Part shown: piece by piece, positions 10,678-21,958 of the stretch | Position numbering within the stretch: the stretch's first letter is position 1 | How the letters are laid out: every line of letters starts with the position of its first letter | NCBI GenBank assembly: GCA_039111635.1 | Contig: JBCAQO010000014.1 | Location: forward strand, 930,001-994,000 | Direction of reading: 5' to 3' | Origin: Heterobasidion occidentale | Lineage: Eukaryota; Basidiomycota; Agaricomycetes; Russulales; Bondarzewiaceae | DNA length: 64,000 nt | Translations under genes and position numbers: made by a program | Notes under the pieces: model-generated | Seen by the model: only the letters and a program-made list of their open reading frames with translations | Databases searched by the model: none | What the model was told of the DNA's origin: nothing

Positions 10678-12780
10678 TCATGGCGTAGCACGACCAGGCC
10701 ATCTATAGTGGCATGTATTAGCTCTCTGCCGAAGATGAGCTAGACATGTAAACGTACCTAGGGTATAAAGAGCACTCCCGAACAGTGTACCTATTGGCCA
10801 ACCATGCCAGGAACCGCTGATTGGGAGAAGAGATGACTTCAGTCTACATGTCAACGAGAAAAAGCGACATAACAAACCTCTACGCCCAGACCGTACCCTC
10901 CATGCTGGCAGGTTCCGTACTTTCTCTGGTCCGTAAACCAATAGTAGGGCGCTGGGTCAATTCCTTCCCTTGTGTATGCTTTCAGAAGCTCCTCGATCTC
11001 TGCAATTCTCATCGAGCCCCCGACAATCTCACCGACGCCAGGCATCAAGAGATCGCAGCTCTCAGTAAACACCTTCCCACCCTCCCCTGGCCCACCGGGC
11101 ATCTTCTGCATATAAAATGCCTTGAGCTCGGCCGGGAAACCATACAAGAACATAGGCGTCCCAATAATATCCGTCATCTGCCTTTCGGCGGCCTCGGCGA
11201 TATCATCTCCTACGATGTGGTCGACCATCTTCACCTTGCCCTGTTCGTCCTTGATCGGGTTGCCCTCGGCATCTTCAGCTTCGTGCTGGATCTTATGCTC
11301 ATTAAGCCATTTGATCGCATCAACGTAAGACATGCGGAGAAAAGGCCGGGCAGGAGCTTGGAAGGTGGGGTTGAGCTGCTTGATCAAAGCCGCAGTAGAC
11401 TCGTTCTGGAGTAGTCGGTCGACAGTCTCGCATATCTGAAGAGGGGAGATAAGCTTCGATATGCAAAAGAAGAGCTTTGCTCACAATCGATTCTATGTGG
11501 TTCATCAAGTCGTCGAATGTGATAAAGGCCAGCTCAGCTTCCAAGTGGGTATACTCGCTCAGATGGCGACGAGTATGGCTACAACGCGCTTCAGAAAAAG
11601 ATATTCAACAGGTGTCGAGCAGCGGATGTTCACCTGTTCTCGGCACGGAAACTTTCCTGAACACAGAACACATCGCCTAACGATGGCAAACATGTCTCGA
11701 GGTAGAGCTGCGAGCTCTGGGTCAAGAAAGCCGGCTGACCATAATAATCAAGTTTGAACAACGTCGCGCCGCCCTCTACTTGCGTTTGCACAAGACAAGG
11801 CGGGGTGACCTCCAACAGATGATGATCCGCATATGAATCACGGAAGGAGCGTAGGAGGGCAGCACGCAGACGTAGTACGCTGGATGCGTTCTCGCCACGC
11901 AGAACTAGATGCCTGAGATCTGCCAAGATCGAAGGATCAGATTTCTGTAGTTAACCGATGAGGAATGAAGCGGTTTGAAAAGTTATCAAGGACACATGCC
12001 TCGTTCAAGCGATTGGTGAAGGCGTCGTCGCCCCCAGGTGCGGCACCCAAGACACGCCAGAAATCAACTGAGAGCTCATGCCCGCCAGGAGCTTTCTTGC
12101 CCTCCGGGACTTCTTGAAGTGTGCCAACGAGCTCTACTGTCGACTCGAGCGTAAGGGTGAGTGCGTCGTAAGTTTGTGCCTACATCAAGTTAGACATCGA
12201 AAAGCTGACTTGGACTGCGAGGGACGCACAACTTGGCCAGATAGGACCGCTTGAAGGTAACCAGTTCCATCGCGTAGAACGACGAAGATGATATCCTTTT
12301 GCGATCGCAGACGATGTACCCATCCGAGCACGCGAACTCGTTTCGAGCGTAGGGGCGCGAGGGCGACAATTTTTGCCTGGGCCACCCTACATAAACAGTC
12401 CGCCTTGGGACGATCAGAGTGCATCCACGCACCTTGACAGCTTTTGGAAGACTCTCATCCTCTACAAGCTTGACCTTCTTACTCTCTTCGATGATCTGTT
12501 CTCTCCGCTCTCGATCCTCACCCTTGGCCTTCGCCTCCCTCTCCGCCAACTCTTCCGCCTTCTTCTTTTTCTTCTCTAATCCATCTGCTCCCTTCTTTGC
12601 TTTCTTGAGGGCGGATTGAGTCGGTTCGTCGTAAGGCGTGTTGGCATCTTTTCGTACAAGCACCTTAGCATCCTGCCCATGTGTGAAAAGTGCGAACGCG
12701 ATCGATTGGTAGGGAGCATCCGGCGTGCCAGCGCCTGTGGTATCTGAACCTGCGGCTTCGTCTACGTGAAAAGCAGACAT
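10678..12780 (-). CDS. DED81: Cytosolic asparaginyl-tRNA synthetase
   Basis: This class IIb enzyme charges tRNA-Asn with asparagine. Eight exons (12433-12780, 12230-12376, 12000-12179, 11634-11944, 11485-11578, 10878-11435, 10758-10816, 10678-10702) give 573 residues without a break. In order: a eukaryote-specific Lys/Glu-rich N-terminal extension (about 60-110), the OB-fold anticodon domain ([20 protein letters not shown]), motif 2 ([19 protein letters not shown]) and motif 3 ([15 protein letters not shown]). It ends [16 protein letters not shown], close to the yeast C-terminus. ENSxTRRHLxEYTHxE and the N-terminal extension separate it from aspartyl-tRNA synthetase. Intron 3 (11945-11999) is GC-AG: moving the donor to the nearby GT creates an immediate stop at the junction. 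Confidence 0.95.
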
Positions 12781-13526
12781 TTTAGTTCTCTGTGCTCGGA
12801 TAGCGATGGAGGCGGGTGTGAGCTGGCAATAAACTAAACTGGTTGCACTTGTGTAGGCTTGTCTAGTTCTAGCGGAAGTGACTCGTTACGATTTCGTTAC
12901 GATCTCTTATCGAATTATTCCCACGCTCAATCTCATCGATGTTCAACGACTTGCGATTCGTTGAACCACTACCCCCATGAGGTGAGTGATTTATTTCTTG
13001 TAGATCAAGGGCAGAGCTGACATTATTACGGCGCTCGAGCCTGATGCAGATAGGTCACTTGTCGATTGAGTGCTGAAACACCGAATTCCAAGTCACATTC
13101 GTGTGCACATTGACCAGGAACTTCAATGCTCTTCTCTATCTCATCATGAAATTGGTGCGTCTCCAAAGCTCAGTCTATTCACGGCTTTGAAGTCATCCGG
13201 GAGTCATCCGGGTCATAAGAAATGCGATCAGCCAGGATCAAACCTCCCTTTCCAGGGCAATCATCACCCCCTTCTCCATTGCATCATTATCACCAAGGCC
13301 GGGTATACATGGCCTGGCACGCAGTGCTTCTTCCAGTGAGGTGGACTTCCTTAGGATAGGATTCGGACTCTGTTGCTGACACTGTGGAGACTACGGGCAT
13401 GTCTTCCAAATTCATAGTTTCCAGGTCCACCACAACTCACGTCGAATTTCTACGCCCATCTCAGTCTCGGGCTCTGTCATCCATGTATCAGTGCTAGCGG
13501 CGCATCAGGCGCCCTCCATAATTAGA
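12781..13526. other. Intergenic, AsnRS promoter side
   Basis: I find no supported gene. AsnRS transcription should start within the first few hundred bases. A short imperfect direct repeat (gtcatccggg, twice) lies near 13192-13212. Confidence 0.4.
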
Positions 13527-13948
13527 TCAAAGAAGGCGAAACGACCTCTGTCTTCTCTTGATATGATGAGCGCCACCAGGTCTGATAAGGTCCCTCATCT
13601 CTGTCCAATCACGGGGAACTGTGTCTCCTGCGACTCTTTTGTACTTTTTGAAGCTCTCTGTGATGTAGGAGTCGGAGTTCTTGGCACCGAAACCGTTCTC
13701 CAGAACACACTGGATGAAATGCCCGCGTAAACTTTCAGTAAGGTCATACGTGGTGACCGGTGTCAGTCGGGCGTCCCCCTTGGCGCAGAGTTGATGATAG
13801 ATCGTATGGCGTTAATCATCTGTTCTGCGTCCGTAAGGGATGCTTTCGAAACCCGGTTGCAAACACTGTACCTTTTCCACTGCGTGTCTTGTCGTATAAA
13901 AGCATACGTTCCATAATGGTAGCCGGTTGCATCTTCGACCTCCTCCAT
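13527..13948 (-). CDS. Hypothetical protein, frame-disrupted
   Basis: I do not recognise this family. The first part starts at 13948 (MEEVEDATGYHYGTYAF...) and runs to about 13775, ending IINSAPRG. After a five-C run near 13780 the protein-like sequence continues one frame over as DLTESLRGHFIQCVLENGFG, then KKYKRVAGDTVPRDWTEM, to a stop at 13527. The composition looks coding on both sides of the break, so a homopolymer error is likely. Its ATG overlaps the ATG of the divergent DUF6533-like gene (shared CATG), so one of the two starts may be wrong. Confidence 0.35.
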
Positions 13949-15648
13949 GTCGTCTAGCGGCCCGGATCCTTCTGCAACGCTACGAGGCCTCGACCATCTG
14001 AACCTAGAGACTGTATGTGGATTTCCTCATCGCTCAATACTCTGTGCTCACCAATTCACAGTATATCAATGGTCTGTTGGGAAACTTCATCCGCCTGGCC
14101 ATTGACAATTAATCTACCTTCCAGCCTGTGCAGTAGCCATACTTGTGAGCATCCACATTACCAGCGACATCCTTACTCGAGTGCGGCTTATATTTCATGA
14201 CAGGTGTACGATTATTTATTAACCTTGCAATATGAAGTCAAGTACATGTGGACGGCAAAATGGACTCTAGCCAAGGTATTATTCTTTCTGACAAGGTACC
14301 CGGTATTTGTTGATACATTTTGTGCCATATATCGTGAGTAGTACCTTCTGTTGTATGAGGAACCTCCCGCTAAATCGTTCGCAGTGCAGCTGGGTAGAAA
14401 TCTTTCTGGAGAATTCTGTCACAATCTGTACACTTCGAATGGATGTGCGCTCGTTTAGGTCGCCTTGTTGGACCATGATATTGACTCCGATTCTCAGGGT
14501 TGATTGTTTTCGGAATTGCTGTCGCTGAAGGTCAGTCTGTCTTGCGTGGGTTGTTTCTGTTTGTTTGCAACCAAGCATCATTTTTGCACGACAGGCATCA
14601 TCATTTTAAGAACATGGGCTATGTGGGGCCGGAACAAGATTGTTGGGATCTTTCTCCTCGGGTTGTTCTTTGCGTCTCTCATCGCAGCTAGCGTCGCACT
14701 TGCGTTGTTCCAGAAGTCCACGCATTGTATGTAGTCACGTCAAGAATCCCAGCCCGGAATTCGTACTGATATCTTATTGGTAGTTATCCCCATGTCATCC
14801 CTTGGGCCGTTGTCGACCGGCAAGGGGTGTCTTGCTGACCGCGCCAACACAGATGTCGTGGGTACGTATGCTAGCTTTACGGCGTTTGACACCGGTGCGC
14901 TGCTTTCCCCTATCGGCAGCGCTCAGAGGTAGACTGATGATCGTATCTCAGTGATCGTGTGTCTCACAGTGTTCAAGGGGCTACAGCTCACGAAGGGTAA
15001 ACCACCCTCAAGCGATTCCTCTCTGTTCTATATATACTGATTGCTGCTTAGTTAGCCCCTCGAACTCGAACTTGGTTCTAATTCTGTATAGAGACGGTAG
15101 GCAGGAGATTCGCTCGTTTCTCTCAGATATTTCTAACCTGTGTATATAGGGATGTTGTTCTATATCACGCTCTTTGGTTCGTATCGAATAATGTCATGAC
15201 TCTTGAGGTGACCATCTCATTGATCTTGAATGCTCAGTGATTTCCCTCTGTAAGCAGGTTCCTCATCTACATACCAAAGCTGTCTCATCTTTTTTTTTTT
15301 GAATCAGACAGATCTGATGCTTCTGTTACTTGGGTATGCAACTATCTGTTTTCTGCCGCATCATCAAATGACTCGTTGCAGGGTGCAGCGTGTACTCTAT
15401 TCGGTTCTCTCTGCTCGTATCGTGTTTCATATCCATCAGATTACTGAACGCCCACAATACGAGCGAACGGACCCGCCGGTGCAGGTCAGGATACATAAAC
15501 AGTCTCATCAAATGAGTGGTATGTCTTTTCTCCCCCGTGTCCACGATACTTCCCATCACTGAGCTGATGTCATACAGATGACCTTCGTGGAGGTGAATTC
15601 CACACGAATGACATCGAGATGGATGTCATCAATGTGCGCCCTAGGTAG
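13947..15648 (+). CDS. DUF6533-like seven-helix membrane protein
   Basis: Function unknown; members of this Agaricomycete family have about seven transmembrane helices. Fifteen exons join to 888 nt (295 residues) without a stop: 13947-14012, 14062-14071, 14125-14144, 14204-14333, 14385-14444, 14498-14530, 14595-14726, 14784-14861, 14952-14996, 15052-15096, 15150-15176, 15238-15249, 15312-15333, 15382-15518, 15578-15648. Family lines seen are YINACAVAILVYDYLLTL, WTLAKVLFFLTRYPVFVDTF, NGWLIVFGIAVAEGIIILRT with WAMWGR, LVLILYRDGMLFYITLF and VLYSVLSARIVFHI. Exon 2 is only 10 nt and exon 12 only 12 nt; both are needed for frame and family match. The tail is hydrophilic and acidic. An alternative upstream start cannot be excluded. 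Confidence 0.8.
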
Positions 15649-16189
15649 CCCTGACGGTCTGATGCATGATGCCACAACAGCAGAGTCTGTCATGATTTAT
15701 TTTATTTTATTTGATTGAATATGAGCGAAATGGATGCTGTTACGAATCACTATTTACTCACAGCGGCGGCAGCGAACACCATGCTTTTCTCAGTCATGCT
15801 GCGGCATTGATAGCCCCAAGAACATCTCGCGATGATTGACCAAGATCCGCAACCAATATGAGAATAGCAACGTTTTACTTACATTGCTGGGCTATCAACA
15901 ATGTTACGCTGACGGAAAGTGTGCAAATAATTGTCGACGTGCTAAACTGTGCTGTATCATGTCTTTATGTCTTGTTAGTGAGCTGGAGATGTCTGTGCAT
16001 GGATGAAGAGGGCAAGTGTTGCCTGAAAGGGAACTATCGTCCATTCCGGCGCAGTTCCGCAGTCAACCACCATATGGCTCCAGCGCCAAACAATATGTGC
16101 CTGCTTTTGACTCACCTCGCTATAAGCATTGACGAGGACGGTCAAGGGTTGTTTGGTCATTTTGAATCCCATCTTGATATCCCCTCACC
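15649..16189. other. Intergenic upstream of paralogue B
   Basis: T-rich run (tttattttattttatttg) near 15699-15716. An open frame at 15858-16193 has no family resemblance and leads into the next gene's start region. No supported gene. Confidence 0.4.
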
Positions 16190-17868
16190 ATGATCATCGT
16201 CGACACAACTCCTCTGCGCAAAGGCAACCCTCCGGACGACGCTGAAGCGGCCGCGGCGGCAGCTCAGCCTCCCCCGCCAGCATATCCCGGCTACCAACCT
16301 CCACAAAACTATCAGTCAACGACTCAGATCTACGTGGTCCCGGCGCAGGTGCCGCGTGTATCCACCACAAGACGATTCTTCAAAGCTTTTCTCCTCGCCG
16401 CTCTCATCTGGGCACTCACAGGGATCTTTGTTCGCAGTTTTGTTGAATTGGTAGCCTACAGTCATCATCGGCGTCCTTACCCAGGAGTGAGTCGTGCTAT
16501 TTTGAGCCTCAGTGCGTGATACTGGACGTGACCATAGGCATATCAGGATGGTCCGAACTGGGAAAGCGGTCACTGGCCTCCCCCTCCACGGCTTCCGATG
16601 CACCCCCACGAGCGCCCAGTAAAGTGTGTGCATGGGCCTGAATGGACGCCTATTGGTGCTGCACCCGGTACCTATCCGAGACAGTTCATCGCGAAGACGC
16701 AGCTGGAATTGCCTTTTGACTCTGACACACTCTTCCTCCTCTCTCGTGGTTCACTTTCGCACGGGATTGTACGCATCATCGAAGACGATCACGTTGGGGC
16801 AGGAGATAAAGTGAAGGTTTCTGTTGAAGTGCGGTATTACTCCCAAGAGGCACTATCAAGGGCAAATGTGTGCTCGTTAACTCGAGGGCACAGAGAAAAT
16901 GGGATCGGAATCTTCGTACGGGCCCGGCTAACTTGCGCATGTGGATGTTGGCTCATACTTCTCTGTTTGTAGACCTCTGACCACCGGGAGAACGGACGCG
17001 AACAACAACTTCAGTTCGATGTGACAGTCCGCCTGCCTTCTGATGCAGAAACCCTATACATCCCCGCTTTGGAGACTGATCTCAAGCTGTTTGCGCATTA
17101 CCTCGGTCCTCTTGCGCCAGCCTACACATTTGGCTCTGTCTCGCTCAAGTCATCCAACTTTCCCATCGACATCCAGGTAAGTCCTATTTGCGCATTGTTC
17201 TTACCTTATGGTCAACGGGGTGTTGTTCTAGTCCATCGACGCCTATCGTGCAAAGATCTACACTGAGAACGCCGCTATCAGAGGCTCTTTCAACGTCTCG
17301 ACATCGTTAGATTTGGCGACCGCGAACGCGCCTATCGAGGCCGACGTATCGCTTTATAACTCGCAGTCTAATCATGCTACATCTCTGCGCCTGGACACCA
17401 AAAACGGGTACGCCAACCACAGTATTCTCCTCAGAACTATGCCTGATCCTCTCTATCAGCCCGATCAAAGCAGCCCTCAGCCTCTACACCGATTCCCGCC
17501 GCAGTTCATTCAAAGTGGATGCGACAACTTCGAACAGTCCACTTGCTATCACAAATAACGTCTCTCCTCCTCACTCGATCCTCCGCCTCTCTGCCGGGAC
17601 GTCCAACTCCCCTGCGCACGTCCATCTTGCTCCCGCATACGAGGGCACATTCTCAGTCGGAACCTCGCTTTTCAGTCCTGTTGTAGACCGAAGCACGCGC
17701 AAAGAAGATCCATCTGGACGTGGGAGGGAGAGGAGCGTAATCGTTCGGAATGTGCGAGGCGGCGTCGTTGAGGGTGCCGTCAGCTGGGAACCGTCAGAGT
17801 TGCCGCGTGGTGATGCTGGAGAAGTCTCGCTGAGAACGTCAAATAGCCCGGTAACCTTGATCCTTTGA
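16190..17868 (+). CDS. Single-pass membrane protein of unknown function, paralogue B
   Basis: Exons 16190-16486, 16538-16915, 16973-17176, 17232-17407 and 17460-17868 give 487 residues. Layout is as in paralogue A: TPLRKGNPPDD, an Ala/Pro/Tyr-rich stretch, one helix (FFKAFLLAALIWALTGIFV), then a conserved core. Matching lines between the two are KCVHGPEWTPI versus KCIQGAGWTPV, LLSRGSLSHG versus FLSTGSLSHG, SQEALSRANVCSL versus SREALSRATVCSL, and GIGIF. Both end with the EDPSG(R/Q)GR(E/K)R patch and a T/S-N-S-P-V-like strand. The two copies point in opposite directions 6.2 kb apart, with AsnRS and the DUF6533-like gene between them. Molecular role unknown. Confidence 0.83.
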
Positions 17869-18582
17869 GCGGTGGGTTGAGAGTTGCCTCTGAAAAATCT
17901 CCGCGTTTTCTTGCGGGATTTTTTTATGATGATGTCCTATGTTGTATACTGTACAGTTTCAATACTATGTAGCCTTCTTCCTTCCTTCGTGATCCTCGAT
18001 GAACGTATCGAGCATCCCCCCCACTGATCAGCACTACTCAGTCGTACGTTCCTTCGCATCTCACGTCGCTGTCCGCTAAAACCACACCAATCATAACAGG
18101 AAAACATGATTGCGACTGATCACGTATTTACCTCTTGGTGGATCTATCCAGTGCTTATATTATCCGCGATTCATATCAAGTTCGTTGACGAGGGTGCAAT
18201 ACTTTGTTACTGAATGCACGGGATGACGATCACCTGCTCACCTACCCCGCATCACGCGCGCGGTGGTCCTCACGAACACGCCGACGAATGTTGGCCCGAT
18301 CGCTTCTCCTGGATCACTTGATGCTCTTTCCAAGCATCCCTTCATTTATACCCTCCTGCCGAATGCAGATCACTCCGAGGCGCGAGCAGACGCGCCACGC
18401 AACGTCCTGGCGCGTCTCTAGGTACGTCAGCCCGGCCCGCCATAACTTCCTCCGTCTCTATTTCCGACACCAGCGGTCCGCCGCCAGGACCCGTCGGTAT
18501 ATTAACGGCCTGCGCGATGCGAGCAATAGGTACGTGGTCGTGTCGCGAACAGCGTATACATCTCGCCCCGCGCGCGCTCAGG
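17869..18582. other. Intergenic between paralogue B and the GH28 gene
   Basis: GC-rich in its second half. Open frames at 18204-18662 are Arg-rich shadows. No gene is supported; it probably contains the pectinase promoter. Confidence 0.4.
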
Positions 18583-20447
18583 ATGGGTATGTCACATTTG
18601 CTGCTGAAATTGGTCGCTCTGGGGGTCGTGGCTGGCATCTTCGGCGCGGACGCGAGACGTGAGCCGCCACGGCCCAGGCCGCACGCGACGTGTACGCTCG
18701 CAGCGAGTGGGGGCGACGACGCGCCTGCGTTCGTCAAGGCCGTCCGGACTTGCGACACGGTGATCGTCCCGAAGGACACGACCCTCAGCATTGGGACTCG
18801 GATGAACATGACTGGAGTTTCCAACAAGCATATCGTGAGTGCCTTGATAGTTTTCGTCCCGGGGAAGGCTGATCAGACGCGTTCGCGGTGCACAGAGCGT
18901 ACAGGGGACCGTCAAGTTCACTGATGACATCTCGTATTGGATCTCGGTACGTGAATGTGATCGAACTGGAGCCTTTTTGTGCACAACGTCAACGCTACGT
19001 CGCTGTGTGTTCTGGTAGAACGCGTTTTTCTTCGAGTTTCAGAATCAGTCGACATTTTGGGTTCTCGGAGGGGAGAACATCGTTCTCGACGGAAAAGGAA
19101 CGCTCGACGGCAGTGGTCAGGTCTGTCTGTCTGGCAATTCATTCAGATGTAGAAAGTGACGAATTCTTGCTAGGCTTGGTACGATGCATTGTGCGTGCGA
19201 GCCAAACGCCATTTGTGTATACGTGCTCACGAACAGTGCCTTTAATCGAATCTCTCAGTGCTAGCAACAGCACGCTTGTCCGCCCCATCATGCTCACCAT
19301 TCTCAATGGGAACGGTGTGAAAATCCAAGACATCCACGAACTCAACGGTCCAAACTGGAACAACCTGGTATGTCAGTGTTTTGTTCGTAACTCTTTCTCA
19401 CATTGCATGCGCTTTGGGCAGGTTTATCAGAGCAACAATGTAGTCTACGACAACATCAACATCGATGCCCAGTCCACATCCAAGAATACCGCGAAGAACA
19501 CAGATGGGTGGGATACCTATCGCAGCGACAATGTCGTCATCAAAAATTCAGTCATCAATAATGGAGATGACTGTGTTTCCTTCAAGCCGAGTGTGTATCA
19601 CCCGCTATGTCCAGTTTGATTGATTTTGACATTGTCGTAGACTCCACAAACATTTTAGTGGCTAACCTGCAGTGCAATGGCTCTCAGTAAGTCTGTACTC
19701 TTCGCATGGTTGGCATTACTCACACTGCGCGTAGCGGCATCTCCGTCGGCTCGCTCGGTCAATACTCAGGCATATTCGATATCGTCCAGAACGTAACAGC
19801 CGTGTACGCAGCATGACTGCGTTGTCTTTGCCATCCATCTCTCACGGTGCCTGTTATCAGAAACATCACAATGTCCAACGCACAGAACGGTGCACGCATC
19901 AAGGCTTGGGCGGGTCCTAGTGTAGGCGGCGGCATCGTGAAGAATGTCACGTTTCAAGATTTCTTCGAGACCAACGTTGACAACCCGCTCATCGTCGACC
20001 AGGTATTGTACCGTTCGCTCGCAAGGAGCCCACAAATGCTCAGACAATGATCGAAGTGCTATATGACCTCTGCATCGGCATGTGCCCAGTTTCCATCCAA
20101 CAATTACATCCAGGACATATGGTTCAACAAGTGCGTGGCGGCTGTCCCCGCTTGTAATATCTTCCAATGAGGCTACCGTCTCTCAGTATCTCTGGGACAT
20201 CCTCCGGAAAAGAGAAGGCAGTCGTGGCATCCCTGTCGTGTTCTCCGGATGGCAGGTGCAGCGATCTCAATGTCAACAATGTCACACTCTCGTGGGTCTC
20301 GTTTGCTGCCTTCTTTTACCCCTTGCGACTGATCTCTCGAGCTCTCGGGACAGGCCACCTTCCGGTTCAGCAACATACACATGTCAAAATGTGAATGTTA
20401 CAGGCAGCTCTTCGGAGCTTTTTGGGACGTGCGCTGTTACTGGTTGA
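18583..20447 (+). CDS. Secreted GH28 polygalacturonase, probably exo-acting
   Basis: GH28 enzymes hydrolyse alpha-1,4 galacturonic bonds of pectin outside the cell. Twelve exons (18583-18834, 18896-18946, 19019-19120, 19174-19190, 19259-19367, 19422-19590, 19641-19686, 19735-19803, 19861-20002, 20057-20130, 20187-20291, 20354-20447) give 409 residues. The N-terminus is a signal peptide (LLLKLVALGVVAGIFGADA). Catalytic motifs are intact: NTDGWD (D205), GDDC (D226, D227), SHGISVGSLG (H249) and ARIKAW for substrate binding. NTDGWDTYRS and DDCVSFKPN are the forms found in exo-polygalacturonases (EC 3.2.1.67 type). Many N-x-S/T sites are present. An in-frame ATG at 18517 would hide the signal peptide, so 18583 is preferred. 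Confidence 0.92.
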
Positions 20448-20565
20448 ATTGTATGTCCATGTGCGAAGGACAGGTCAAGGCGGGCTCGCACAGCGCCTGT
20501 GAATGCACTTCTATGCGCGAATGTAGGCTGTGTAAGGTATAAAAAATGTGGATATTTCGTTGGTA

Positions 20566-20647
20566 TTCGGATACGGGGAATCGAACCCCGAGCTGCCGCG
20601 AGCACTGATTTGAGAGGCGGCAATGTTAGCCGTTACACCATATCCGA
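20566..20647 (-). tRNA. tRNA-Glu (CUC) with a 10-nt intron
   Basis: On the minus strand the acceptor stem is TCGGATA (20647-20641), pairing with TATCCGA (20573-20567), with discriminator A at 20566. The D arm TGGTGTAACGGCTAACA is typical of eukaryotic tRNA-Glu. The anticodon stem is GCCGC/GCGGC. The anticodon CTC lies at 20614-20612, followed by A37. The intron 20610-20601 (AATCAGTGCT) sits at the standard 37/38 position. The T arm CGGGG-TTCGATT-CCCCG contains the B box. Mature length is 72 nt before CCA. Confidence 0.92.
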
Positions 20648-20737
20648 TGACAGAGAGAGACATACATTGTATATATTAGTAGTTTGCGAGGAACTGGGAG
20701 TGGTCGTTGGAGAGATGTTTGTGCGTGTGTGTTCGCC

Positions 20738-21552
20738 ATGCAGTCCTCCCGTCTTCGCTCCCTCTTCCGCTTCGGCGGACCAGGCAAGGTGCACTCCATC
20801 CCTCCTTATGCCCTCAAAAGGCCGTTTTTTGAAAGACCACCGCCATGGTGGGCCAGGCTCACCTGGGGCTTCATAGCGGCGGACATATTCGTGACGTGCG
20901 CTCTCCACCCCCGCTTGCTGTCGCGTCAATTGTCTTACGCATCAGGGACATTGTTGTCTTTTCCTTGTATTTTGCGTTCTATGATGCTCAAAGGTCGACG
21001 ATGACGGAACTGACGTGGTCAAAATGGACGGTCCGTCGTGATCCCGCCGGAGCGGGACAGACCCCCGACAATGGCGGCGCCGGTGAGGAAGAGGAGTTCG
21101 TGCTGCGACCGGCATGGCAGCGCGCTGGCGTGTGTCTGGTGCATCTCGGAACGGGCCTTGGTCTCGCGACTCTGCTGTTCATAGGCCGCTCACGCGTCGT
21201 CCGGCGACTGCACATCCTGCCCGCGGGCAGCGTCTCGAATGCGGCGCAAGGCAAACAGCTCTTCATCCAGGGACAGCACAACATAGGCGCGAACGGCGCC
21301 ATCGTTCCGTTCAAACACGCACATCTGCAGCCTGGAAGAGACGACACGGAGATCATCCTTCGCGTCGACGGCGTCCGAGGACACTGGTGGGTCGGGCTGA
21401 CCAGTGCGCAGATCAACGGGCAGAAGCTTCACCCGAAGCAGGTGAAGGAAGAGATGTTGGATGCTTGGGGCATCCGGAAGAAGAATGCGGCGCTAGGTGA
21501 GAGTGGGAGTGACGGGAGGTGGATAGGAGGGCCGATCTTGAGGAACTCATAG
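20738..21552 (+). CDS. Small two-helix membrane protein, possibly organellar
   Basis: Exons 20738-20895 and 20994-21552 (donor GTGCGC, acceptor CAAAG) give 238 residues. The N-terminus is basic and lacks acidic residues at first (SSRLRSLFRFGGPGKVHSIP), suggesting a mitochondrial presequence. A first hydrophobic span follows PPPWWARLTWGF (IAADIFV). A second is VCLVHLGTGLGLATLLFIG. A soluble C-terminal part ends WIGGPILRNS. The layout resembles fungal relatives of TMEM223-type inner-membrane proteins, but I cannot confirm this. It lies 90 nt beyond the tRNA. Confidence 0.65.
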
Positions 21553-21958
21553 TGAGTGGACGCTCAACGACTTCGTGAAGGCTACTGAGCTTTTTCTATG
21601 ATCAAGAAACATCTATCATTGTTCGTACAGTAACAAGTACAAGTAGAGCAGAGCACGCAGCGTCGCGTATCGGTATACCATCTTTCCATCTGACACTACA
21701 CCACGTATATGTGCACAGAAACGCACGACTGAGACAAGGAAAACATGAGGCAAAACTAGAACAAGGTTGACAGAAGAAACGTCAAGGATGCAAAAAAAAC
21801 AGTCCATAAAAGAAACGTGGCGTCGGGGAGAAGGCAAAGACGTAAGTTTTCTAGTTTTGGAACAAGGGCACGCCGCGTCCGCTCAGAAGGCTCGAAGGTA
21901 TTCAAAATGCTGAAAACGACCGCCGCGGGGGAGATGGGAATACAAGGGGCGAAGCTTG
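21553..21958. other. Convergent intergenic spacer
   Basis: 3' spacer between the small membrane protein (+) and the zinc-finger gene (-), A-rich in the middle (tgcaaaaaaaacag near 21790). No gene seen. Confidence 0.4.

Noticed and set aside
11122..11328. Plus-strand frames within AsnRS
   Set aside because: Antisense shadows of a clear, complete housekeeping gene.
15858..16193. Plus-strand frame of 111 codons upstream of paralogue B
   Set aside because: No recognisable motif and it runs into the start codon region of the real gene.
18204..18662. Arg-rich open frame overlapping the pectinase start
   Set aside because: High-GC shadow frame; the signal peptide and catalytic motifs of the GH28 gene are in another frame.
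20633..20929. Minus-strand frame overlapping the small membrane protein gene
   Set aside because: Antisense shadow of exon 1 and of the tRNA region.
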